Source: Acestrorhynchus altus
Taxonomy: Eukaryota > Chordata > Actinopteri > Characiformes > Acestrorhynchidae
Assembly: GCA_034509495.1 (NCBI GenBank)
Contig: CM067505.1
Location: 3,221,594 to 3,285,593 of the forward strand
Direction: 5' to 3'
Length of the DNA: 64,000 nt
Position numbers and translations under genes: made by a program. This document shows, piece after piece, positions 33,753 to 45,294 of the stretch. Numbering within the stretch: the first letter of the stretch is position 1; every line of letters begins with the position of its first letter. The notes under the pieces are model-generated. The model ran no database searches, was not told the DNA's origin, and worked only from the letters and a program-made list of their open reading frames with translations.

Positions 33753-34459
33753 CAGGAAAGAAGAATGCATTATGTGCAGCCTCCCTCGGGAGAGCACTGA
33801 GTGAAAAAGTCTTTTGTGTGTGTAGGTGTAATGTCCCTTTATTAAATATGTCCTTGCCTCTATAGCAACCTGTGATGACTCCGGCTTTTCTGCAAAGCAA
33901 CTGCTGCTTAAATAGCCTCCGAAAGTGACTTTTCTCTGAATATCTCTTCCTTTTTCTGACAGTGCATAAAGACGCGGTGGTCACACCCATATAGAAAACC
34001 CGAAGTGTGTGAAGGCCAAAGAGAAACGAGGCCTTGATACAAGATGGAGGGATGAATAAACAAGGAAACGTTCAGGTGCTCTTTGCTAGGACATGTACAG
34101 CTTGTCTTTGTCTTTTCCCAGAATGTGCCGTGTGTGGGCAGCGTGGAGATTTCTGCCTCGAATTAACAGATGCACAGGAAAAACCAGGGGATGTTTACTC
34201 AGGAGCGACAAACCCCGTACGGGAATCTGATGCATGGCCATATTCGGACCAGGGGTATCAGAAATATCAGCAAAGTGGAATATTCAGGTTCCACTGCTCT
34301 AACTTTTATTTTACTCAGACTTTATGCATCTGATTATGTTTTTTGTACAATTACAGTTTTATGGTAAATCTGAATTAGAAGCAATTGTATATTGTCTTAC
34401 TTTCAATATCAGATATATTGTAATATTAAATCATAATTAAATCATATCATGAAGTATTT

Positions 34460-34460
<1 letters not shown>

Positions 34461-34522
<62 letters not shown>
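34461..34522. repeat. (GT)n microsatellite
   Basis: About 31 GT units. Confidence 0.97.
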
Positions 34523-34523
<1 letters not shown>

Positions 34524-34613
34524 ACTCAATAATCCGATTTCTACAGTTATAAGTTTATTCAAGTGATCATAAACAGTAAAAAGTAACATGTAAAAAATAG
34601 ACTGTCCATTCTA

Positions 34614-35068
34614 TCAGCTCCTCTGACCACACAGGAGAACTTTGTGGTTCTATAATTCCAGACTGTAGTTCATCTGTTTCTCTACATAATTTCTTCTCCT
34701 CCTCTCACCCTGATCTTCAAGGATCAGGACTCCACAGGACCACCATTGAGCAGCTATTACGTGACGCGATGGTCCAATGTCCAAAGAAGTTTGACCAGAC
34801 GAGGATGGGGGGGGTCCCCCTTTGTGAACCTGGTTCCTCCCAAGGTTTCTTCCTCCGGCTCTGATGGAGTATCTCCTGGCCACTCTCGCCCTTTGCTTCC
34901 CACGGGTTTACATCTACAAGTTGGAGCAAAGATGGAGCATCTACAAGTTGGAATATCTAGAGTTGCCAGTGAGTGTTTAAACACTCCAGCAGCACTGCTG
35001 TGTCTGCCCACTCACACCAGCACAACACACACTAACACCACCATGTCAGTGTCACTGCAGTGCTGAGA
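34614..35068. repeat. Foldback-family repeat, copy A, with internal insertion
   Basis: The left part (34614-34760: 'actgtagttcatctgtttctc', 'ttcttctcctcct', 'ggaccaccattgagcagctatt') matches the left arm of the element at 42017-42490. The right part (34970-35068: 'gtttaaacactccagcagcac' to 'cactgcagtgctgagaat') matches its inner right arm. About 34761-34905 is a different repeat ('ctggttcctcccaaggtttcttcct'). Confidence 0.7.
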
Positions 35069-35069
35069 A

Positions 35070-36570
35070 TGTGATGGACGGTGATTGTAGAAACAAGGAT
35101 CTTGTCATAATGTTATGGCTGACTGTACGATATGGCATATTCTCGTATAACTCACTGACTGCGGTACAACCTGAGCCAAGAAAACAAACACATGCATATG
35201 TAAACACACAGACAAACAGCCCCGTAAAGACTCTTTCCTACACATGCAACACCTGTTCCGCCTCCCCCAACAAAACCAGACAGGTTTAAAAGCCCTCCGT
35301 TAAAATGGAACAAATCTCCCACCAGTGTATACTGTATAATTCCGTTCTACCGCTCCAACCACAACAGGCCACACAAACACATTCCAGCAGCTGCTCCCTG
35401 CTCAATGTTCTGCATGTTGGTTTTTCTACCCAGCCATCATCCATATGCTCATTTCCGCAGCGCGTGGCCAAAACGTCCTCCACGCCGCTGGTCAGGAATG
35501 AAATGTTGTCTGAGATTATTCAGCCTGTAGGGCCCGTCACCAGAGAACCCTACATCTACATCCACGTATGGAAAACCTTCTCTCTCTGCGGGTTTCAGCT
35601 CACAGCTAGAGGGCGCTAGTGCAGACTGAACAAGTCCTAAATGATCTATGAATGTTTATTTTTTTATCATTTTCGTCTTGAAAATCACCCTTTAATAAAC
35701 AAACACATTCCTGGACTACAATGTCCTTAGATTTCTGTAGGTGCCCTCATTCCTACACTGTACAAAAGTTAGATCAGCAAGACCCTTTAGAGGAGGTGGT
35801 CTCGGTCCAATCCAGAACTTTGGGTACTGGGCAGGTTTGGGCTGAACAGCTCTGCAGGTGGAGTTTATATATTGACTGACTGATATATTGGTCAGCTATG
35901 GACAAATGCCATCTCTGCTGCTGCTCCATGTTCAAATGTACAGAAATTTGCATTGGTCCAGAAAACCTCCCCCAGACAGGTTTGACCAATCAGTGTGACC
36001 ACAGTCCAAACTACGGGGTAAAACATTCCAAGTTCACAAAATCGTTACCTGATTTGAACCTGAAAATGCATTAAAGTGCTTCCAATGGTTCCTTTAGGTC
36101 TTTAAAAGGTTCTTCGCATTCACACACATTTCAGTGGCAATAACGTGGCTCTTTACACTGACGTCCACTGACAGTTTAGAAGGCTTGTCCTTCTCTTGTT
36201 GCTGCTGTTCTGGATGGATGTTCCTGAAACTCCACTGCAGGTCTGTAGGAAACTCTGAAACATTTTTCTTGTTAGTTTCTAGCAGCTGCTTTTACTCCTA
36301 CATGAGGTATTATTTTCATTTTTCATGAATTTAGTTACTTTTAAGTTGTTTTAAAATTTCATAGATAATTCAGTAGTTAATTCCGTCAGAACTTGAGTTG
36401 TTCCTTGAGTTAGAAATTGTTTCAATGTTCAGTCAATATTTATTTATGATATTTTAAATATTGATATCCTGTATCATGTATAAAAATATATTAGTGCATC
36501 TCAAAAATGACAATACAGTGAAAAAAGGTCTTGGATCATTTAATTTGGGTCAAACAGAAGATTGGAACCC
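35070..36570. other. Intergenic, nothing recognised
   Basis: No microsatellite, long frame or named repeat. At 35610-35624 'tagagggcgcta' is a partial CTCF-like site (12 of 14 core positions). Confidence 0.3.
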
Positions 36571-36574
36571 CTAG

Positions 36575-36680
36575 AAGAGTGGTTCTAAATCCGTTGGATC
36601 AGGTGTGCTGGAATTAGAAGACACCCTAAATCAAGCAAGGCTGTGATTCTCCAGGTCCAAGATTGAGAATTACTACCATA
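36575..36680. repeat. 'ctggtcct' foldback-family fragment
   Basis: Left 'agagtggttctaaatcc', right 'ctccaggtccaagattgagaattact', with internal 'atcaggtgtgctgga'. It matches the palindromic repeat at 9347-9540 in outline. Confidence 0.45.
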
Positions 36681-37156
36681 GAACACACTAGACATGTGCA
36701 AAAAACGGTGAAGAAGAATCATCTTTGTAATTGCACTGTGTGAGTGTGAAGAACCTCTTCAAAGTCCAAAGAACCTTCAACATAACAGGAAGGTTCCTCA
36801 GCAATACTTTTTTAGAACTGTACATCCAAGCCAAAACCCACCAATTTCATCTCCTTTTCTGCTTTCTCCTCATCAAGGTCAAGGTGGGTCTGAAGCCAGC
36901 ATGAAATCACTGGGCACACAGCAGGAACACTCCCTGGAGAGGGCACCAGTCCATCTTAGAGTGCCAAAGACACCATTAACTCAGACCCAGGGGCATTTTA
37001 TCCAAGCAGACTCACCCACCATGTGTAGTTTGAATAGTAGGAGGAAACACATAGGAGATCATACATACTAAAATATTCCTCACAGAACATGAGGAACCCT
37101 TATTCCTCTACACAAGGAACCCTTACTTTTAATACAGGAATTTTGAGATTGGATAG

Positions 37157-37490
37157 ACACACTATGCCCAAATGTCTGGTACCCATTGCTGACACAGATG
37201 TGCAAACACACACACAGCTTCTGTAATGCCTGTAGAGAAGTACTGCCAATAGAATAGGATCCTTTCAAAGCAGAAAAACATCAACCTATTGCCAGGTGTT
37301 GGCTAGAGGGGCATGACGCCCCTGAGCATTGAGCTGTGGAGCAGTGGAACCATGTTCCCTGGAATGATGGTGCTGCATCCAATAACCTCATAAATCCTTC
37401 CCTGGACAGTAGACAGTTACACTAATCCTTGATTTCAGAAAAACAGTGAACGAGCAGGTGTCCCAATACGTTTGTCCATATGGTGTAGAC
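37157..37490 (+). repeat. R1 repeat copy
   Basis: From 'cactatgcccaaatgtctgg' through 'cccattgctgacacagatgtgcaaa', 'gagaagtactgccaatagaatagga', 'gagcattgagctgtggagcagtgga' and 'ctggaatgatggtgctgcatcc' to 'gagcaggtgtcccaatacgtttg'. Near-complete but internally shortened. Confidence 0.8.
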
Positions 37491-37544
37491 ATATTTGAAC
37501 ATTGTCTCCTGCTTAGACCCTGGGTGATGAGGTCTGGCTCTGGG

Positions 37545-37690
37545 CTCTGCAGGGCTGGAGTCCAGTTCAATGCTTTTCCTGCTCGAGGACTCCAGATTCA
37601 GCTGAGCTGGTAACTGCCAGGTTTAGTTGGTGGTGGAATCAGCAAGGTGTGCTGGACTCTGGCCCACGGTTCTCCACTTCTGGTTTAGAT
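37545..37690. repeat. 'ctggtcct' foldback-family fragment
   Basis: 'gctggagtccagttcaatgcttttcctgctcgaggactcc' and 'caaggtgtgctggactctggcccacggttctcc' echo the arms of the family. Confidence 0.4.
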
Positions 37691-37879
37691 GCTTGAGATC
37701 TGGATCGAATGTTGCAGAGCCCTCGTAGATACCACGGGTTCAGACACAAATCTTTCTGGAGTGCTGCTCAGGGACAGTGTTTGGTTTTGGATGTACAGTC
37801 TTGCTGGCTGTGCCTCCTCGCTCTGCTCTCATGTTTAGTCAAAGATGACATTGTTTCCAGTAGAAGCCCTACAGATAGT

Positions 37880-38395
37880 TTGTGCTTTACACCCCCAGAT
37901 CCAGACGTACAGGCCCAAGCCAGACAGCCAGGAGATAAAGGAGCAAAGCGAAACGTGATCAGACACTCCGCTCTCACGACAGGTGAGCGGAAAAACGTGT
38001 CTGCGGATCAGGTTTTCTTTTCCGTGTCTAAATATTTCCACTTCCTTCATTATTAATACTAATTGCTCGTGGGGATTTGGTCCTCCACCCTGGCTCGCTG
38101 TCAATTAAGCACACATCAGTTGAGTCAATGCCGGCCCTCTCCAGCGAGAACGTAGCTCCGTTTTTCCCCAGGAACCAACTCTCAATGGTAGACTTGTGTG
38201 AGCTCATTAGACCCCCAGCAGGGTTGAGCTCCGGCTCCGGGTCCGCCACGGCGCCGTAATTAGCCATGTATTCCCTCCGTTTCCATCGGCGAGAAGTGCA
38301 CCTTCATTTCATTCTCAGCCTGACAGTAATTATTGTTGTGGTCCGTCACCTGGGAGGGAGTGAGATGAACACTGAGAGACTGCTGCTGCCGCCAA
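37880..38395. other. Single-copy GC-balanced block (candidate conserved non-coding element)
   Basis: Free of repeats and rich in short homeodomain-like words (tactaattgctc, gtcaattaagc, cgtaattagcc, gtaattattg). A minus-strand frame at 38028-38267 is open but has no recognised domain. TAAT density and the absence of transposons suggest regulatory DNA. Confidence 0.35.
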
Positions 38396-38424
38396 ATTTT
38401 GTGTGTGTGTGTGTGTGTGGTCAT

Positions 38425-38525
38425 ATATTTAGCTCTGTGTGGGGACCAAATGTCCCTAGGATGATGGACACCATGAAAATTGGTGACATTGTGGGGACAA
38501 AAAAAGTTTTTCTTCAAGTAGGCCC
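38425..38525. repeat. 'tgtggggac' repeat fragment
   Basis: 'gtgtggggaccaaatgtccctagg' plus 'gacattgtggggacaaaaaaag'. It shares words with 15285-15365 and again follows a GT microsatellite (38401-38419). Confidence 0.55.
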
Positions 38526-38595
38526 TAAAGTTTTCCTTACTGTTGGTTTGAGCTTCACAATTGAAATGCGATTGCATGATAAAATATCATATAAA

Positions 38596-38800
38596 CGGCA
38601 TGGACAAAAGTATTGGGACACCTACTCATTCATCGTTTCTTCTTAAATGTCTCTGCCGTCCAGGGAAGGTTACTACTCCTACTAGATTTTGGAACCTTGC
38701 TTGGTGGATTTATTTGCAGTGACAAGAGTGTTAGTGAGGTCAGGATGTTGGATGATCACAATCCCACCTCATCCCTCACAGCTCAATGCTACGGGGCAGC
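38596..38800 (-). repeat. R1 repeat copy
   Basis: The terminus 'catggacaaaagtattgggacacc' (38599-38622) is one of the best preserved. It continues 'tactcattcatcgtttcttctt' and 'gtgaggtcaggatgttggatgatcac'. Truncated after the 'cctcatccc' landmark. Confidence 0.78.
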
Positions 38801-39856
38801 GAATCTCAGCTGCATGTAGTAAAGCTGTGCCTCGAAGCAACACGGCTGCCGCCTCACAGCACACACAGCTCAGCAGTGCCTCCTTCTGCGGGAACCTAGC
38901 AGAAGAGCTTCGTTTTGAACTGATTTGACCCCGACGATGATGGTAGCAAAAATATACTGTATGGTTGTAAAATATACTGTGAATTCCATTCTGAAGGCAG
39001 CTGTCTACGTGGGCAGCATTTCTGGGCAGCTTATGTGTCCGAAATAAGGACTGTCCCATTCGGAAGCAGCATATGCTGTTTAACTAGGCAGCGTCCTTAT
39101 TCTTCAACCCGCTCAGTGTTCCAGCGAGCAGATTTTGGAAACATGGAGGACGGAGTCGGCGGTGGAGACGAGTCAAATGTAAGGAGATTTATAATAATTA
39201 TAAATTATTGTTTTAATCCCAGGAACAAAACAGACACCAAAGCCTTTATAAAGGCCCGGGCAGAGGCTCCGCCCAGACCTGCAATTAGGGCATAAAAATC
39301 CCTGCTATTCATTGTATTTTGGATGAATTCTGAAATAAAATAGATCGTTCATCTTGATTATCATTTTTATCGTGTTTATCACATTAGAGCTTGTGGGCAC
39401 TGTCAAGTAAATTTCACACTTATTTTGCAAATAAACAGATTTATCAAGCACGTAAAACATCAAAGCAACTGAAGTGTGTAAGTTTCTTTTAAGGGGATTT
39501 GCTGACTGTACGTAAATGTACTATTTTAGGGGTTAATTGTATTAAAATCCAGAACTAGTTAAAAGTATAAAGCTTCAGTGATTTTATAGTGTTTTTTGTG
39601 AAAGCAGCCCTTTTTACGTGGCTTATTTAATGCACAGTATCTGTGTGGGAAACCATTACTATGTCAGGATCCATTGTAGTGTAAAACGTATGTAATCTGA
39701 TTTATAAAGTGGTTTATTTTAATCCCATTAATATTTAGGAGGTGATTAAGACATATTTTAGCTGTGATGTCTTCATAACAAACCCCCAACAGTAGCTAAT
39801 TAACTTTGAAAATGAAGCTTAAATGTCCTCAAAACATGTATTATTAAATATCATAG

Positions 39857-39857
<1 letters not shown>

Positions 39858-39908
<51 letters not shown>

Positions 39909-39965
39909 AATGCGGAGGACTAATTCCCCTGTGTGCTGCACAGTGGGTCTATGAGCACCTTTACC
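39858..39965. repeat. (GT)n followed by a SINE 3' piece
   Basis: About 23 GT units (39858-39904), then 'gggtaaaatgcggaggac...gtgggtctatgagcacc', matching the 3' body of the SINE at 30400-30575. Confidence 0.7.
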
Positions 39966-40149
39966 TTTACATTTCTACAAATCATCCATCATCTGTAACG
40001 TCTGCGTGCAAACAGTGGCAGGAACAGCTCCTCCTCAAACTGGCCCTCTCCTCTCCACACACCAACTCCCACCGAAGTGCTGGAGCAAGAAAAATCACCT
40101 CGGCCTCTCCAGGATCCATCCCGTCTCAGTGGGAATTCACAGGGACAAA

Positions 40150-41554
40150 CTGAGTTAAACTAAGTGGCTTAACCTGAGTGAAAGTGAGTTGTGAGTAAAC
40201 AGAGCTCACGCGCGCAAAGCACTAGAGGTGGTGATGTATGTTGATTCTGAAGGGTGTCCCAAACGCGCTGCCTGATAAGGTACTTTGTGGGTTAGAACGC
40301 TGACTGATGGGAGAGCTGCCTTTGAAGGCAATGACTACCTGGGCAGCTGCCTTCGGAAGGGAACGCACCTGTGGTCAAATAAAAAAGGGAATCAATGTTG
40401 AATTGAATCAAATCAGAAATCGAATTGAATTGGAATTGAATCGATTTGGGGAATCAGTGGTGATACCCATCCCTATGCTATGTGGAACAGGGCTCTAAAG
40501 TCAGGACTCTTTTGCCTGTACGCAGATTGCCCTCTTCTTACTGGCTGCCCTGTTTTGGTCCCCTTTGCGAAACACTTGTGTACTAATTTTGCAATTTTCC
40601 TTTATGTTGGTATGAATGTAATGAAATGCATTTTGTTGGTCGTACCCAACAAACAAGCTACAGCTGGGAAAACTGGTGGGAAAACTGGTGGGAAAACACC
40701 ACATGATGCTCCTGGTCCAGGAATTGCATTCTTGAGCTTGCGTGTGAATATAGGCCCAATATTAGCTACAGTGATACCGAGCACCATGAAAACTGCACAA
40801 ATGGGCTGGAAAGTGTCCCAGTCTGGACTGGTCATACAGGCTGTTTCACTGCAGTGACAGTATGGTTTAAGTGTCTGCTGTAAATGTAATGGTTTTCAAT
40901 AACTCGCGAATGTTGTGCATGTCCAGCCAATAACTGACCTCTAACCTCGCTGTTCACTGAACTCTCCTGACAGCATGTCTGTGACAAAAGTTATTTTACT
41001 GTCTGGTTAAACGGTGACTGTGGAGAATCCCTAACCTTGGTCTTTCTCTCAGTTGGATTTCTCTGGTCATATCAAAATGCCATTTTAAACCCCACCCACA
41101 AAACACCCACCCACACACCCACCCACAGGCTTTGTTTCTAAACTAACCCAATGTGGAGTGAAAAGCGCGAAACCTGTCATCCTGCTGGATGGGTGTTTTC
41201 ACACTGTTTTTTTTGGTGTGCCTGTAATGCATAATCTAATGTGCTGTACTGCTTGTGTGACAGTGATTGTAGCCATTTGAGTCAAATCCAAGGCTGTTCT
41301 CGGGCCGGTTGCTCCGTGCATTACCGGGCTCGGGCTCGTCGCCGGGCCGAATGCGAATGAGGCCGCTAAGTGCTTTTGTGCAGTATGTTTGAATAAATGG
41401 GTTTGCGTGTGAATGAGTGCACAGATGGAGGCTGGGCGCCTCAACCTGCCAAACATAGATGATACGAAGAAAAAAAAGGGGGGGGGGTGAAGAAAAGGAA
41501 AGACAGAATAAGACAAATACAGAGAGAAATTTACAGCCACGGAAAAGGGGGGTG

Positions 41555-41555
<1 letters not shown>
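40150..41555. other. Intergenic, no gene recognised
   Basis: 'gctgcctt..ggcagctgcctt' words at 40260-40370 resemble 38995-39110 and may be another repeat family. A tandem of 'aaactggtggg' occurs at 40670-40693. The frame at 40480-40857 has no recognised motif. Confidence 0.3.

Positions 41556-41557
<2 letters not shown>

Positions 41558-41595
<38 letters not shown>
41558..41595. repeat. (CT)n microsatellite
   Basis: About 19 CT units. Confidence 0.96.
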
Positions 41596-41597
<2 letters not shown>

Positions 41598-41760
41598 GCT
41601 CTTTGCTTTCTTTCCTTGGCTGAGAGTTTTACAGCCCCTGTTGACTGAGGCTGGCCACTTCACACACTCCTCCAGGTTACGGACAGGCATAAAAGAGCCA
41701 GCACTGCTGTTGCTGATCATTTGTTTAATAGTCATATCATCCTGAGAGGCTGGTGGTACT

Positions 41761-41834
<74 letters not shown>
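41761..41834. repeat. (GA)n microsatellite
   Basis: About 35 GA units, in inverted relation to the CT array 165 bases upstream. Confidence 0.96.
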
Positions 41835-41835
<1 letters not shown>

Positions 41836-42016
41836 CAAGGTAGGATAAACAGTTCAAATTGAAATCTTGACCTGTTCACACTTGACCCACATTCTGATGT
41901 ATCTACATTTGCAGCAGGTTGTGGAGAGTGGGGTGGGCTGCTGCACCTCCCACCCAACCCCCCCCCTGATTTCATGGGAGTGTAACAGCGATAATAAGAG
42001 TAATATCTGACTATAT

Positions 42017-42490
42017 AGACTGTAGTTCATCTGTTTCTCTGCATACTTTCTTCTCCTCCTTTCACCCTGATTTTCAATGCTCGGGACCACCACAGGACCA
42101 CCACAGAGCAGCTATTCTGTGGGTGGTGGGTCATTCAGTGGATCAGACACAGCAGTGCTGCTGGAGTGTTTAAAACCCCTCAGTGTCACTGCTGCACACT
42201 GTCCCGTGAGCAGCGTCCTGTGAGCACTGATGAAGAACAAACTCCAGAAACAGATGAGCTTCCGTCTTCCGGGTTTACATCTACAGGGTGGAGCAACACG
42301 GGCGGGGGTGTCTAATAGACTGAGCAGTGAGTGGACACGGTGTTTAAACACTCCAGCAGCACCGCAGTGCTGAGAACGACCCACCACCCACATAATAGCT
42401 GCTGTGTGGTGGTCCTGCAGCGTTGAAGATCAGGGTGAAAGGAGGAGAAGAAAGTATGCAGAGAAACAGATGAACCACCGTCTGTAATTA
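42017..42490. mobile_element. Foldback element with ~115-base inverted arms
   Basis: Left arm 42017-42131 and right arm 42378-42490 are roughly 90% reverse complements over their whole length. A second inverted pair (42147-42175 with 42342-42371, 'gtgctgctggagtgtttaaa') extends the symmetry inward, leaving a loop of about 165 bases. No coding capacity. A non-autonomous foldback/MITE-like insertion is the simplest reading. Confidence 0.75.
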
Positions 42491-42529
42491 TAGAAGTACT
42501 GAGTGCTCCTGTGCGGTCAGAGGAGCTGA

Positions 42530-43170
42530 TCAAATCTCAGGACTCATTACAGCCACTACTGCTGTGATTGTTGGTTCCTCAAAAGAGCTTCAGTAATGTT
42601 GAGCAGAACTACTGCCTTGTAATGATGACTCATTAATGAGGAAATACACAGATTTCCCTACAGTTCTGCATAATGAATGTAAACAGTCATTCCGAGTGGT
42701 TTTTATGTGGAATGTGATGATGGAATCCAGATGTCGGAATAGTTGGATGCCTCTTAAAACTCCTTCACACAGCTATTACAAGAGAGGACTATAAACAGGC
42801 TGCCTGATGCCCGAGACATTATTTTTGATTCTGATGGTTTTGAGAAGGTTTTTGCCCAATATCTGTGCTTCTTTAATCACTGTAGAACAGGGGAAGTGAC
42901 TGGAATTTACTGGATGATGAACACTTATACACACCAGTTGTGTACATCCGGACATTTAAAATGGTGTTTCGTTCCCTTTAATGGAGTAAAAAAAATAGTA
43001 GTGATTAAAAAGGGATTTTACTGACTACAGTCATCTGTTCAGTTGAAACATTCTCCTGGTCCACCCTTATTGCTCCTCTCTTCTCACTAAATGTTTAAAT
43101 ATGATATACTTGGTTTATGTGCACAGTCCTTTACACACAGTCATTACACAGTTACACAATGCTGGACGCT
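42530..43170. other. Intergenic, nothing recognised
   Basis: AT-rich unique-looking sequence; no long frame or named repeat. Confidence 0.3.
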
Positions 43171-43174
43171 CACA

Positions 43175-43455
43175 GTAGTGTGTTAGGTTAGGTTACGGGT
43201 TGTGTTTAATTTGTGGTTAATGTTAGGCATAAAGTTAGGGGTTAGAATATCTTTAGGTGAGGTTAGATTAAGCGTTAAGTAAATTTTACCTTATGTTTAA
43301 TGTTAAGTTTGGGATTAGGGTAAGACTAGGTTATGGTAAGAGTAAGGAAAAGAGTTAGGTTAAGTTTAGGACATGGTTAATGTTAGGGTTTGGGTAAGAC
43401 TAGGTTAAGTTTAGGACATGGTTAATGTTAGGGTTTGGGTAAGACTAGGTTAAGT
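43175..43455 (+). repeat. Degenerate TTAGGG-like array with a 45-bp duplicated unit
   Basis: Words ttaggtta, gttaggg and gttaatgttaggg dominate. Within it a 45-base unit beginning 'taagtttaggacatggttaa' is present twice in tandem (43361 and 43406). Confidence 0.75.
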
Positions 43456-43479
43456 TGATTATGACTCCACTTATTTAAT

Positions 43480-43597
43480 TCGAGTTTCAATCTTCAAACA
43501 CATCATTGGTCTCTTCCACCACAGACTTGGCATCGGTTCCTCACAGGGCTCCCCAACCATCCTGCAAACACTATCATGAAGTTTGCAGATCGCAGAA

Positions 43598-43630
<33 letters not shown>

Positions 43631-44255
43631 GGCAAAATAACCTCACTCTGAACACCAAAGAACTCATCATGGACTTCCAGAGATCCGAACAGAGACTCGA
43701 TCTACATCAACGGGGACTGGAAAGGGTCTCCGAATTGAAGCTTCTTGGCGAACACGTAGCAGAAAAGCTCTCCAGGACTAGCCACAGAATCTGCTGGTGA
43801 CCTTCTACTGTTGTATTGAGAGTGTGCTGAGCTTCTGCATCTCTGTGTGGTTTGCAAACTACTCCTCAGCAGACAGAAGAGCACTCCAGAGGGTCATTTC
43901 CACTGCCCAAAAAATGATCATCTGCCCACACCTCCCTCCCTTGAGGACATTTATAGCTCTCGCTGCCTCAGCAGAGCCATCAGCATTCTTAAAGACTCAT
44001 CCCACCCTGGACATCATTTGTTTGACCTGTTGCTTCCTGGAAGGTACTACAGGTCCATTATTTAACTGGTCTATAACCAGACTTCAATACTATTTGTTAT
44101 ACTTGACTTGACAGCACTTTGTTCAGTATCCTCAACGTGCAATATTATTTTGTAAAATATTCCAATGAAATTTCTTTCCTTCTTGAACTGTCAAGGACAG
44201 CCGTCTGGAATCCCTTGTACTTTGAGAATAAAGGCATTCAATTCAATCCCATTCA
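43480..44255 (+). pseudogene. LINE reverse-transcriptase 3' end (non-LTR retrotransposon)
   Basis: 5'-truncated and frameshifted. Recognisable pieces: NHPANTIMKFAD (catalytic-region FADD remnant, 43547-43590), then after a GT microsatellite LTLNTKELIMDFQRSEQ (43640-43690), SIESVLSFCISVWFANYSSADRRALQRVIS (43813-43905) and SILKDSSHPGHHLFDLL (43980-44030). It ends with a tail near 'tttgagaataaaggcattcaattcaat'. The family resembles jockey/CR1/L2/Rex-type LINEs of fish. Dead copy. Confidence 0.8.
43600..43628. repeat. (GT)n inside the LINE open reading frame
   Basis: 14 GT units interrupt the reverse-transcriptase sequence right after FAD, replacing the second half of the catalytic region. Confidence 0.9.
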
Positions 44256-44259
44256 GTTC

Positions 44260-45290
44260 AGTTTACGGTTGAGGTGGGGACCGTCTCTGATGGACTAAAA
44301 ATCTCGTTCGTGAGGAGATGGTACCGTTATTTATCTCTGAATGAACTGTATTTTATGTGCTGTGCTGTGATGAAAATGGTGCTGCCTTTGTTTATAAGGT
44401 AATTATTTATTGTTTTAATTTAAATCCACTCTAATTGTCCTTTTATTCATTTTTTTATCCACATAAATACCCTTTTGCTTCTCCATAATCTATCACCGTG
44501 ATGTGATTTTCTAAGCACAAGTTTTTTATTGTTTATAAATTAATTATATTAAAAACATCTAACTTTAATAAATCAAATGTATTTACTTCTTTTTAAAAGG
44601 TATTCAATGTTTCAAAAAAAACCAACTATTTATTCATACAATAAATGAATAATTAAATAAACAAAAATAACTCAATTTATCTAGGCTTTATGGTAGTGTT
44701 GGAACAATACGATAATGGGAATAATGACGTTTTTTAGAAATATATATATATTTTTACAGTATTTGAATGTGAATGAAATCCCGTAGAGGGATCATTATAC
44801 GAAAGTAACAGCTTCTTTGTCTAAAGACTAAGCGGTCATTTGACCACCAAAGTGAATCCAATGCAGCGCTTCTTGTAGGTAACAGAACAATCAGATGACC
44901 AGAGCGTTCTGCTTCTAAGCAAGTAGGTGAGATATCTGTCCAAAGGTTTGAAGAATGGGACGAGCTGCGCATGAGGTCAACTTGTGCAGTGCCAAGCTTG
45001 GACTAAAGGGGGGTGAAACCTGTGCCTCTGGAGTGATGAAGCTCTACCCAATCCAATAGGGGTGAGTTTGAGTGCCAGAATGTGTCTTGCCTCCTATTTG
45101 TGTGGGTGTCTGAGCAGGGGTTTTCCTGCCTTACACTTGGTCTGAGTAGGCTCTGCACCCACCACAACCCTGACCATGAAGAATGATCTCATTCTAAAGG
45201 ATGTTATAGATGGTTTACAGCAGCGTTATGCAAGAATGGATATTTTTGACTCCTGAGGAACAAATAGGTGACAAAATAAAAAATGGTTGG
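44260..45290. other. AT-rich intergenic, nothing recognised
   Basis: Many TAAT/ATTA words in A+T-rich DNA at 44400-44760; no coding signal. Confidence 0.3.
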
Positions 45291-45294
45291 AATT

